Shown: positions 1-7,032 of the stretch, one piece after another | How positions within the stretch are numbered: the stretch's first letter is position 1 | How the letters are laid out: each line of letters opens with the position of its first letter | NCBI GenBank assembly: GCA_031278075.1 | Contig: JAITLE010000088.1 | Span: forward strand, 1 to 17,404 | Source of the DNA: Bifidobacteriaceae bacterium | GTDB taxonomy: Bacteria > Actinomycetota > Actinomycetes > Actinomycetales > WQXJ01 | Direction of reading: 5' to 3' | DNA length: 17,404 bases | Translations under genes and position numbers: made by a program | Notes under the pieces: generated by a model | What the model was told of the DNA's origin: nothing | Seen by the model: the letters and a program-made list of their open reading frames with translations, nothing else | Database searches by the model: none

Positions 1-2610
1 GCCGGGCAACCCGCCGCGGGAGCATTCATCGAGGCCGGGACCGACCCAGCGGCGGCCAACGCGGCTGGCGGCGACGCCGCGGGCGCCCAGCCGAGTTCGC
101 CACGCAGAAGGCGCTCACGCGCCCAAGCCCCAGCCGGGCAACCCAAAGCGAGTGTTCCGGCCGCCGCAGGAACACCCGCAGGCGCATCCCCCGCCGCGGG
201 CGCCCCTGGAGTCGCATCCCCGGAGGCGATGGCATCTCCCGTGACCGGCGCCCCGGGGGCGGCAGCTCCCGAGGCCTTGGCTGGCACATCCCGCACTGGC
301 GGGACCCCGGGAGTCGCAGCCCCCGAGACCCCTGCGGGGACATCCCACGAGGGCGAGCCTGGCCAAGCGGAAGTCACCGCGACCAGCGCCGAGCCCGCAG
401 GCGAGGAGTCGAGTTCGTCACGGCGCCGGCGCGGGCGATCCCAGACCCCAGCGGGCGAGCCACCGGCCCCGGTCGACCCGAACCTGCGTCGGCCGCCGAT
501 GACCGCGCTTCTGTTCCAGGCCCCGATCGCGCCGTCGATTCGGCCGAAGAGACCCGCTACCGCCGAGCCTCCGGCCGCAGAGCCGGCCCGCGGCGAAGAC
601 GCGCAACCCACCCCGGCGCCCACCTCGGGCCGCCGCCGCGGCGCCGGCCGCGGCACAGCCGGCGAGGCGGCCGTCAAAGCGGAGAACGCGACCGCCACAG
701 CGCCCAAAGAGACAGCCGCCGAGCCTCCCACGGGGGGCGGCAGGCCGCGCCGGGGCGCCAAGGCGACCCAACCACCGGCTGAAGAAGACGCTGGGGGTGA
801 GAGCACGGCATCGTCGGATGGGACGACGCCCGAAGCGGGCGAAGGCGAGGACGGCGGCTCGAGGCGGCGGCGACGGCGCAACCGACGCAAGGGCGAGGCC
901 GGGGGCGACAGCCTCGACGAGGGCGTGACCGCGCTCAGCGGGTCGACCCGACTCGAGGCGAAACGGCAGCGCCGGCGCGAGGGCCGAGACTTGGGCCGCC
1001 GGCGCGTCGAGATCACCGAGGCGGAATTCCTGGCGCGGCGCGAGGCGGTGGCGCGGCGCATGGTGGTGCGCGAGGCCGACGGCCGCACCCAGATCGCCGT
1101 GCTGGAAGACGACGTGCTGGTGGAGCACTACGTGGCGCGGCGGACACAGCGGTCAATGGTGGGGAACGTGTACCTCGGCCGGGTGCAAAACGTGCTGCCG
1201 TCGATGGAGGCGGCGTTCGTCGACGTGGGCAAGGGCCGCAACGCGGTGCTGTATGCCGGGGAGGTGAACTGGGACGCCGCCGGCCTGACTGGTCAGCCGA
1301 GGCGGATCGAGCAGGCGCTCGCGGCCGGCGACTCGGTGATGGCGCAGGTCACCAAGGACCCGATCGGTCACAAGGGCGCCCGCCTGACCGCTCAGATCAC
1401 ATTCGCGGGACGCTATCTGGTGCTGGTGCCCGGAGGCGGCATGACCGGCATCTCCCGCAAGCTGCCGGACGTGGAGCGGGTGCGGCTCAAGAAGCTGCTG
1501 AAGCAGATCGTGCCGGAGGGCGTCGGGGTGATCGTGCGGACCGCGGCCGAAGGCGCCACCGACGCGGAGCTCGCCGCCGACGTGGAGCGGCTGACCCAGA
1601 CCTGGGCGAAGGTTCAACAGAAGGCGACCACGGCAGCGGCGCCGTCGCTGCTCAAGGGCGAGCCCGACCTCGCGATCCGGGTGGTGCGGGACATCTTCAA
1701 CGAAGACTTCACATCCCTGACCGTGTCTGGCGAGTCCGCCTGGAACGACATCACGGGCTACCTCGAGGAGGTGGCGCCCGAGCTGCGCGACCGGGTGACC
1801 CGGTGGACCTCGCAGCAGGACGTGTTCGCCGCCGACAGGATCGACGAGCAACTCGCCAAGGGCCTCGACCGCAAGGTGTGGCTGCCGTCCGGCGGGTCGC
1901 TCGTGATCGACCGAACCGAGGCGATGACCGTGATCGACGTCAACACCGGCAAGTTCACGGGGACCGGCGGCACCTTGGAGGAGACCGTCACCCGGAACAA
2001 CCTGGAGGCCGCCGAGGAGATCGTCCGCCAGCTGAGGCTCCGCGACATCGGCGGGATCATCGTGATCGACTTCATCGACATGGTCCTGGAATCCAACCGT
2101 GACCTGGTGCTGCGCCGCCTGGTGGAGGCCCTGTCCCGCGACCGCACCCGCCACCAGGTGGCCGAGGTCACCTCGCTGGGCCTGGTCCAGATGACCCGCA
2201 AACGGGTCGGCCAGGGCCTGGTCGAGGTGTTCTCCGAGACCTGCGACTACTGCGGTGGGCGCGGCTTCATCGTGCACTCCGATCCCGTGGAGAAGGGCCG
2301 CGGCGCGGGCGGCGGCAACGGCTCCGACGGGGGCCGGGGTTCGGGCGGGAGTTCGGGTGGAGCTTCGGGCGGGGGCCCGAGCGGGAGTTCGGGCGCGGGT
2401 TCGGGCGGGACCGACGGGTCCGACGCCCCAGGCAAACGGAAGAAGCGCGGCGGCAAGAAACACCGACGCAAGGGGCACGATGCCGTCGGCTCGCCTTCAG
2501 AACCGAAGGCGCCCGCCGCCGCGGTGCTCGCCGAGACTTCGCCGGAGGCTAAAGCGACCCTCGCGTCGATCGCGGCGGCGGCCGCGGCATCGCGCGAACA
2601 AGCCAACTGA
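1..2610 (+). CDS. rne: Ribonuclease E/G (5' end outside the window)
   Basis: Endoribonuclease of the RNase E/G family, acting in mRNA decay and rRNA/tRNA processing. The frame is open from base 1, so the gene begins upstream; the ATG at 229 is internal. Bases 1 to about 1000 encode a disordered Ala/Pro/Glu-rich arm with arginine clusters (SRRRRGRSQ, SRRRRRRNRRKG) and a short hydrophobic patch, ALLFQAP. An S1-type RNA-binding domain follows at about 1080-1410 (VGNVYLGRVQNVLPSMEAAF). The catalytic DNase I-like part carries both metal-binding aspartates, in DVNTGKF (1936-1956) and IDFIDM (first Asp at 2068-2070), matching E. coli D303 and D346. The zinc-link cysteines lie in CDYCGGRG (Cys codons 2242 and 2251). 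A Gly/Ser-rich tail (about 2300-2420), a basic KRKKRGGKKHRRKG stretch and an Ala-rich end follow. The usual downstream rplU-rpmA pair is absent. The family call is very secure; RNase E versus G naming is convention. Confidence 0.96.
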   Translation, partial: AGQPAAGAFIEAGTDPAAANAAGGDAAGAQPSSPRRRRSRAQAPAGQPKASVPAAAGTPAGASPAAGAPGVASPEAMASPVTGAPGAAAPEALAGTSRTGGTPGVAAPETPAGTSHEGEPGQAEVTATSAEPAGEESSSSRRRRGRSQTPAGEPPAPVDPNLRRPPMTALLFQAPIAPSIRPKRPATAEPPAAEPARGEDAQPTPAPTSGRRRGAGRGTAGEAAVKAENATATAPKETAAEPPTGGGRPRRGAKATQPPAEEDAGGESTASSDGTTPEAGEGEDGGSRRRRRRNRRKGEAGGDSLDEGVTALSGSTRLEAKRQRRREGRDLGRRRVEITEAEFLARREAVARRMVVREADGRTQIAVLEDDVLVEHYVARRTQRSMVGNVYLGRVQNVLPSMEAAFVDVGKGRNAVLYAGEVNWDAAGLTGQPRRIEQALAAGDSVMAQVTKDPIGHKGARLTAQITFAGRYLVLVPGGGMTGISRKLPDVERVRLKKLLKQIVPEGVGVIVRTAAEGATDAELAADVERLTQTWAKVQQKATTAAAPSLLKGEPDLAIRVVRDIFNEDFTSLTVSGESAWNDITGYLEEVAPELRDRVTRWTSQQDVFAADRIDEQLAKGLDRKVWLPSGGSLVIDRTEAMTVIDVNTGKFTGTGGTLEETVTRNNLEAAEEIVRQLRLRDIGGIIVIDFIDMVLESNRDLVLRRLVEALSRDRTRHQVAEVTSLGLVQMTRKRVGQGLVEVFSETCDYCGGRGFIVHSDPVEKGRGAGGGNGSDGGRGSGGSSGGASGGGPSGSSGAGSGGTDGSDAPGKRKKRGGKKHRRKGHDAVGSPSEPKAPAAAVLAETSPEAKATLASIAAAAAASREQAN

Positions 2611-2646
2611 CCCGTGTCTTCGCGCGGGCCGCGGGTGGCCGCGGCG

Positions 2647-2683
2647 GGGCGGCGACCGGCCGGCAGGGCGGCGACCGGCCGGC
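2647..2683. repeat. Tandem 18-bp direct repeat, period 19
   Basis: An 18-bp sequence beginning GGGCGGCGACCGG occurs at 2647-2664 and again at 2666-2683, separated by one base. It lies just after the RNase E stop codon. Each copy contains the self-complementary CCGGCCGG. No function is visible; it may be slippage-prone intergenic sequence. Confidence 0.8.
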
Positions 2684-2696
2684 TGGGCGCAGCCGG
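2679..2696 (+). terminator. GC hairpin after rne, possible terminator
   Basis: A perfect 7-bp stem, CCGGCTG paired with CAGCCGG, encloses a 4-base loop (2686-2689), about 70 bp after the RNase E stop and before the cydD promoter region. There is no T-tract, which is common for actinobacterial terminators. The structure is seen directly; its termination role is inferred. Confidence 0.45.
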
Positions 2697-2823
2697 GACC
2701 TGACGGCGCGCCGGGCTCGGGCGGAGGGGCGCCGAGCTGGTGACCGGACGGAATCGTGCGCCTGAGGGTGGCCGGCGTGGCGGGTCGGGGCGCTCGACGC
2801 GGCAAGGGTTCGAGTTCGCGCCA

Positions 2824-2840
2824 TACCCCTGGGGTAGTGT
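2824..2840 (+). promoter_or_regulatory. cydD -10 box overlapped by perfect palindrome
   Basis: TACCCCTGGGGTA (2824-2836) is a perfect 13-base palindrome around a central T. Its right arm overlaps TAGTGT (2835-2840), which fits the actinobacterial -10 pattern TANNNT. Eight bases separate TAGTGT from the ATG at 2849, so transcription should start at or next to the start codon, giving a leaderless mRNA. No convincing -35 was found at 17 bp. A C-tract/G-tract dyad ending in TA resembles operators of CsoR-family sensors (copper or persulfide), although known sites usually have wider spacing. The regulator is an inference. Confidence 0.5.
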
Positions 2841-2848
2841 TGCCGGGC

Positions 2849-4534
2849 ATGAAGCCCCTGGACCCGCGGCTGGTCAAACATGCGCGGGCGGCGCGCGCCT
2901 ACATCATCTTGACTGCGGCGTTAGGCCTGATCACAGCGGTGGCGGTGGTCGGACAAGCCGTGCTGGCCGCCCGCCTGGTGGGAACTGTCGCCTCGGGTGA
3001 GCGCCTCGCGGACGGCGTCTTGGGGACGTCGCTGGCCTGGATCGGCATGATCGTGGCGGTGCGGATCGCGGCGACTTGGACACAGGAGCGCTTCGCTCAC
3101 CGCGCGGCCATCAACACGATCGCCGAGTTGCGCGGCGCCGTCCTCAGGCATGTCGTGGCGCTTGGACCCCGGCACGCGGCCGAACACGGAGCGGCCGGCG
3201 CGGCCGCCCTCGTCACCCGCGGCTTGGACGCGTTGGACGCGTACTTCGCCCGCTACCTGCCGCAACTGTTGATGGTGGTCACCGTGACACCGGTGTTGCT
3301 GGTCGTGGCGGGTCTCACAGATTGGATCGCGGCGGCGATCATGGTGGTCACCATTCCACTGATCCCGGTCTTCATGGTGCTGATCGGCCGGCTGACGGAG
3401 GCGTTCTCGGCGAAGCGCCTGCGGACCATGACCAAACTCGGGGCGCAAGTGATGGATCTGATCACCGGGCTGCCCACGTTGCAGGCGCTGGGCCGCGAGA
3501 AAGGCCCCGCCGCCCGCGTCCGGCAGCTGTCCGAAGCCCACCAGAAGGCGACCTTCGGCACGGTCCGGATCGCGTTCATGTCAGGCGCGGCGCTTGAGCT
3601 GATCGCGACGCTCTCTGTGGCGCTCGTGGCGGTCTCTGTCGGGCTACGGCTCCAGGTCGGAGGAATGAGCCTGGTCGACGGTTTGACCATCATCATGATC
3701 GCGCCCGAGGTGTTCCTGCCGCTGCGCAACGTCGGCGCGCATTTCCATGCTTCCGCGGCCGGGGTGGCGGCGTCCGAGGCGGCGTTCGACATCCTCGCGA
3801 TCAGCCCGCCGCCCGCCGGCGCGCGCCCGGCGCCGGATCTGGCACACTCCACAATCGTCTTCGAGGATGTCTCCGTCCACGCCCCGGGCCGCGACTATGA
3901 CGCCCCGGCCGGGCTTGGCTTCACGCTGCGGCCCGGCTCGCTCACGGCCCTGACCGGCCAGAGCGGCGCCGGCAAGTCGACCGCGGTGGCGGTTCTGCTC
4001 AGCCTGACCCCGCCCGACTCGGGCCGGGTGCTGGTGCGCGGCGGCGGCGAGGACGTCGACCTGCGTGAGATCGACCCGGACTCCTGGTGGCGACAGATCT
4101 CATGGGCGCCGCAGCGGCCGGTGTTGTTGCCTGGAACCGTCCTCGAGAACCTGCTGGAACTGTACGAGGCGGACGCCCAACTCACCCCGGAGGTCGAGGC
4201 TGCGGCCGCCGCCGCAGGGTTCGACCAAGTGGTGGCCGAGTTGCCGGAGGGCTGGGCCACCCGGATCGGGCAGGACGGCGTGGGTCTGTCGGTGGGTCAG
4301 CGGCAGCGTTTGGCGCTGGCGCGGGCTTTCCTAAGGGACACCCCGCTGGTGATCCTCGACGAGCCGACCGCGCACCTCGACCAGGTCACCGAGCAGGCGG
4401 TGCTGGATTCGATCGGCCGCCTCCACGCCGCAGGCAAGACCGTCCTGTTGGTGGCGCACCGGCCCGCGCTACTCGAACAGGCGCACACGGCAGTGCCCGT
4501 CCGCTCGACAGCGTTGACGGGAGCTGACCGATGA
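2849..4534 (+). CDS. cydD: Thiol reductant ABC exporter subunit CydD
   Basis: One half of the CydDC heterodimeric ABC transporter of the inner membrane. It is needed for cytochrome bd assembly and is described as a cysteine/glutathione exporter; haem transport has also been proposed. The 561-residue product has a six-helix type 1 exporter domain (about residues 20-300) and a C-terminal ATPase. Walker A is GQSGAGKST (370-378, bases 3956-3982), the signature is LSVGQ (480-484) and Walker B is VILDEP followed by TAHLD. LSVGQ in place of LSGGQ is typical of CydD and separates it from CydC. The ATG at 2849 is chosen because the protein then starts MKPLDPRL, as in relatives, and a -10 box lies 8 bases upstream; a longer reading from a GTG at 2756 would cross that promoter. 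The stop overlaps the cydC start as ATGA. cydA and cydB are not present here. Confidence 0.93.
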   Translation: MKPLDPRLVKHARAARAYIILTAALGLITAVAVVGQAVLAARLVGTVASGERLADGVLGTSLAWIGMIVAVRIAATWTQERFAHRAAINTIAELRGAVLRHVVALGPRHAAEHGAAGAAALVTRGLDALDAYFARYLPQLLMVVTVTPVLLVVAGLTDWIAAAIMVVTIPLIPVFMVLIGRLTEAFSAKRLRTMTKLGAQVMDLITGLPTLQALGREKGPAARVRQLSEAHQKATFGTVRIAFMSGAALELIATLSVALVAVSVGLRLQVGGMSLVDGLTIIMIAPEVFLPLRNVGAHFHASAAGVAASEAAFDILAISPPPAGARPAPDLAHSTIVFEDVSVHAPGRDYDAPAGLGFTLRPGSLTALTGQSGAGKSTAVAVLLSLTPPDSGRVLVRGGGEDVDLREIDPDSWWRQISWAPQRPVLLPGTVLENLLELYEADAQLTPEVEAAAAAAGFDQVVAELPEGWATRIGQDGVGLSVGQRQRLALARAFLRDTPLVILDEPTAHLDQVTEQAVLDSIGRLHAAGKTVLLVAHRPALLEQAHTAVPVRSTALTGADR

Positions 4535-6426
4535 TCCGCCGCCCCGATCCCGTACGCGGTCCGCGTCCCGTCCCGCCCGGCGCCGCCCGGGCGCCTTCCG
4601 TGCCCTCCCCCGCCCAGGCGCCGCCCGCGGCCACCCGGCCGGCGCGCCGCGCCGCGGCGGAACCCCAGGTCAAGCGACCATTGCGACGCGCTGTCGGGCT
4701 GACCGGGCTCAAAGGGGGCCAACTGGCCGCGGCAGTGCTGTTCGGCGCTCTGACCCAGGCGGCGTCGGTCGCGCTCGCGGGGGTCTCGGCTTGGTTGATC
4801 GTGCGCGCCTCGCAAATGCCGCCCGTCCTGTCGCTCCAGGTCGCAGTGGTCGGGGTGCGGGCGTTCGGCGTGACGCGTGGCGTGTCGCGGTACGTCGAAC
4901 GGCTCACCGCGCACCGAGTGGCCTTGAACGGCATGACCGAGCTCAGGGTGCGCTTGTACCAGCGGATGGCCGCCGGCTCGGGTGCGGGCGCGGCGTCTTT
5001 GAAACGCGGCGACGTGCTGGCCCGCGTGGGCGCCGACATCGACGACGTGGGCGATCTGGTGGTCCGCGGGATCATCCCCGCTCTGGTCGCCGGCGTGCTC
5101 CTGATCGGCACATCGGTCGCGATCGCCGCCTTCCTGCCAGTCGCGGGGTTGGCGGTGGCCGCATGCCTCGCGCTGGTCGCGGTGGGCGGCCCGCTGCTCA
5201 CGTTCCGGGCCGCACGGCTCGCGGAGTTCGCCACATCAGCCGCGCGGTCTGATGTCTCGGCGAGCGCGATGAACATCATCGAGAACGCCTCCGAGCTGCG
5301 CGTCGGGGGTCTGATGCCCCACGCGATGAACTCCTTGAGACAACGCGAACGGGCCTTGGCTCGAGCTGTGGACCAATCGGCCAAGCCGTCCGCCGCGGCC
5401 CACGCTCTGACCGAGGTCGGCTCCGGCGCCGCGCTGATCTTGACGCTGGTCCTGGCGGCCTGGGCGTACACCAACGGAATGATCACCGCCACCGAGGTGG
5501 CGGTGATCATCCTCACCCCGCTGGCGGCCTTCGAATCTGTGGCGGCGTTGTCGCCCGCGGCCGCCCAGCTATACAAGTCGCGCGCCGCGGCCGCACGGAT
5601 CGTGGCCCTGTCCACGGCGGGCCAGCCCCCCACACGCTCGCCTGCCGCGGCGGCGTCTCAGCCCGACGCGACCGCGGCCCGGCCGGACGGCATCGGGCAA
5701 GGGGGGACCGAAGCTGGCGCACCCAGCCGCGAGGCGCGCCACGCGGATCTGGACGTGGTCGGAGCCGGCGCGCTGGTGGCCCGCGGTTTGACGACTGGCT
5801 GGGATGCCGCGCGGCCGGTGACGCGCGGCGTCGACCTGGTGCTGGCGCGCGGCGGCGTCGTCGGGCTGGTGGGGCCGTCGGGGGCAGGCAAGACGACCCT
5901 GTTGGCGACGCTCGCTGGCCTGCTCGAGCCGCTCGCGGGCAGCGTGACGGTGGACGGCGCCGAGTTGGCGGGCTTGCCATCCGAGCAACGCGCCGCCGAA
6001 GCGGTGTTCATCGCGGAGGACGCGCACATCTTCGCCACCACTGTGCTGGAGAACTTGCGCGTCGCGCGCGGCGACGTGACCCCCGCCGAAGCCGCGGCCG
6101 TGCTGGAGCGCGTCGGGCTCGGGCGTTGGCTGCGGGCGCTGCCCGAAGGCTTGGACACGCTGCTGGGCGCGGGCGGCTCGACGATCTCAGGTGGGGAGAG
6201 GCGGCGCCTGCTGCTGGCGCGGGCGCTGGTGACCCGCGCAGGCCACATCTTGCTCGACGAACCCGGCGAACACCTCGACCCGGCCGACGCGCGGCGGCTC
6301 ACCGCGGCCCTGATGGCGGCGGCGCGCGTTTCGGGGCGCGGGCTGATCATCGTCTCGCATCTGCCGGAGACACTCGAGGGCGCGGACCGCGTGCTGCACG
6401 TGGCCGGCGGCGAACTTCGCCCCTGA
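4531..6426 (+). CDS. cydC: Thiol reductant ABC exporter subunit CydC
   Basis: Partner half-transporter to CydD. The ATG at 4531 overlaps the cydD stop in ATGA and is preceded by GGGAG (4519-4523, 7-base spacing), so translation is probably coupled. The 631-residue product starts with a Pro/Ala/Arg-rich extension of about 50 residues, then has a membrane domain with six predicted helices (about 60-350). A low-complexity linker of about 50 residues (about 365-415) leads into the ATPase domain, with Walker A GPSGAGKTT (448-456), signature ISGGE (552-556), Walker B HILLDEP and an H-loop in VSHLPE. ISGGERRR followed by DEPGEHLD fits the CydC type. At 631 residues it is longer than the usual 550-580, owing to the N-terminal extension and linker. 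Both halves together are needed for a working exporter. Confidence 0.92.
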   Translation: MIRRPDPVRGPRPVPPGAARAPSVPSPAQAPPAATRPARRAAAEPQVKRPLRRAVGLTGLKGGQLAAAVLFGALTQAASVALAGVSAWLIVRASQMPPVLSLQVAVVGVRAFGVTRGVSRYVERLTAHRVALNGMTELRVRLYQRMAAGSGAGAASLKRGDVLARVGADIDDVGDLVVRGIIPALVAGVLLIGTSVAIAAFLPVAGLAVAACLALVAVGGPLLTFRAARLAEFATSAARSDVSASAMNIIENASELRVGGLMPHAMNSLRQRERALARAVDQSAKPSAAAHALTEVGSGAALILTLVLAAWAYTNGMITATEVAVIILTPLAAFESVAALSPAAAQLYKSRAAAARIVALSTAGQPPTRSPAAAASQPDATAARPDGIGQGGTEAGAPSREARHADLDVVGAGALVARGLTTGWDAARPVTRGVDLVLARGGVVGLVGPSGAGKTTLLATLAGLLEPLAGSVTVDGAELAGLPSEQRAAEAVFIAEDAHIFATTVLENLRVARGDVTPAEAAAVLERVGLGRWLRALPEGLDTLLGAGGSTISGGERRRLLLARALVTRAGHILLDEPGEHLDPADARRLTAALMAAARVSGRGLIIVSHLPETLEGADRVLHVAGGELRP

Positions 6427-6619
6427 CTGCGGCGCCGCCGCCCGCGGCGCGCGCTCCTGGCTCCCATAGGCCTTGTGAGATCCGGGCGGCTGGCGTCGCG
6501 GCAGAGCGCTGCGGCGCCAGCCGCGACCCCGATCCTGCTGACCCAAACAGCGAAGTCAACGGAAAGGACGAAGAGGGTCCGATGGCGCACCCGGAGAGCC
6601 TGTCAACTACGAGGTCGCC
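6427..6619 (+). other. Intergenic leader between cydC and DUF2752 gene
   Basis: This 193-bp gap has GC-rich self-complementary stretches just after the cydC stop, such as GCGGC GCCA GCCGC (6511-6524), but no clear terminator. AGAGGG (6572-6577) stands 4 bases before an ATG at 6582. That ATG opens a 26-codon frame ending at 6662, which overlaps the DUF2752 gene in another frame. No promoter with a good -10/-35 pair was recognised, so the next gene may be read through from cydDC. Confidence 0.4.
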
Positions 6620-6964
6620 GTGCAGGACTCGCAAACCAGAGGGCTTCCCTGCCCTTATGTGATCCTGTTCGGCGTCAGGCGTCCGGGATGCGGCATGACG
6701 CGAGCCGCCCTCGCCGCGGCGCACGGCGACTTCCGCGCCGCGTTCAAGCCACATCCGCTTTGGTGGCTCGCACCGGCCTATCTGGCGCTGCTCGCGGCGC
6801 GGCGGGGCGGGCACGCCACCGCGGCCCGTCTTCCACGCTCCGCCAAGACTCACCGCGCCGTGCTCGCCGCGGTCGCGGTGGTACGCGCTCACCCGGAACC
6901 CTCCCACCCGGCCTGGCATCAAACCAGCCCGGCCACCGCCGCGCCACCAGCGCGAATGAGCTGA
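6620..6964 (+). CDS. DUF2752-like small membrane protein
   Basis: A 114-residue product whose centre matches the DUF2752 pattern: a first CP (PCPYVILFG), then PGCGMTRAALAAAHGDF and a hydrophobic segment (HPLWWLAPAYLALLAA). A second hydrophobic stretch (VLAAVAVV) follows. The family is made of small integral membrane proteins of unknown function. The usual second motif is CPGCG; here it reads RPGCG, so one of the three typical cysteines is missing. The start is uncertain. GTG 6620 has GAGG at 6611-6614 (5-base spacing), yet coding-like codons in this frame extend upstream to about 6602, and a well-placed ATG (6582) lies in another frame, so a frameshift near 6601 is possible. The C-terminal 25 residues are Pro/Ala-rich. 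It lies 193 bp after cydC and 68 bp before the kinase gene. Confidence 0.6.
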   Translation: MQDSQTRGLPCPYVILFGVRRPGCGMTRAALAAAHGDFRAAFKPHPLWWLAPAYLALLAARRGGHATAARLPRSAKTHRAVLAAVAVVRAHPEPSHPAWHQTSPATAAPPARMS

Positions 6965-7020
6965 GCTGCGCATTCTGCGCGCCGCGGCGCCGGCGCGGTG
7001 TGGGCCGGGCCGCCAGCGGG

Positions 7021-7026
7021 AATAAT
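7021..7026 (+). promoter_or_regulatory. Candidate -10 box of the histidine kinase gene
   Basis: AATAAT matches TATAAT at five of six positions and sits in otherwise very GC-rich DNA. Its last base is 7 positions before the ATG at 7033, so the transcript would start on the start codon. No Shine-Dalgarno sequence is present, which agrees with a leaderless mRNA. No -35 is evident. Confidence 0.4.
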
Positions 7027-7032
7027 CGTCTT

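Noticed and set aside
229..2610. RNase E starting at the ATG at 229
   Set aside because: The frame has no stop from base 1 and the same Ala/Pro-rich composition continues upstream, so the true start lies outside the window.
2756..2848. Longer CydD beginning at the GTG at 2756
   Set aside because: The added 31 residues are Arg/Gly-rich, unlike CydD N-termini, and the stretch contains the palindrome and -10 box.
4386..5633. Minus-strand open frame of 415 codons opposite cydC
   Set aside because: Antisense shadow with Ser/Thr/Arg-rich composition. The plus strand carries a complete CydC ATPase and membrane domain.
6582..6662. 26-codon open frame with a good ribosome site as a separate small gene
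   Set aside because: It overlaps the DUF2752 gene, has no recognisable sequence and is as well explained by a shifted start of that gene. It is kept as a finding, not as a gene.
6475..7032. Histidine kinase beginning at the GTG at 6475
   Set aside because: The extra 186 residues overlap the DUF2752 gene in another frame and have no domain; GAF homology starts soon after the ATG at 7033.
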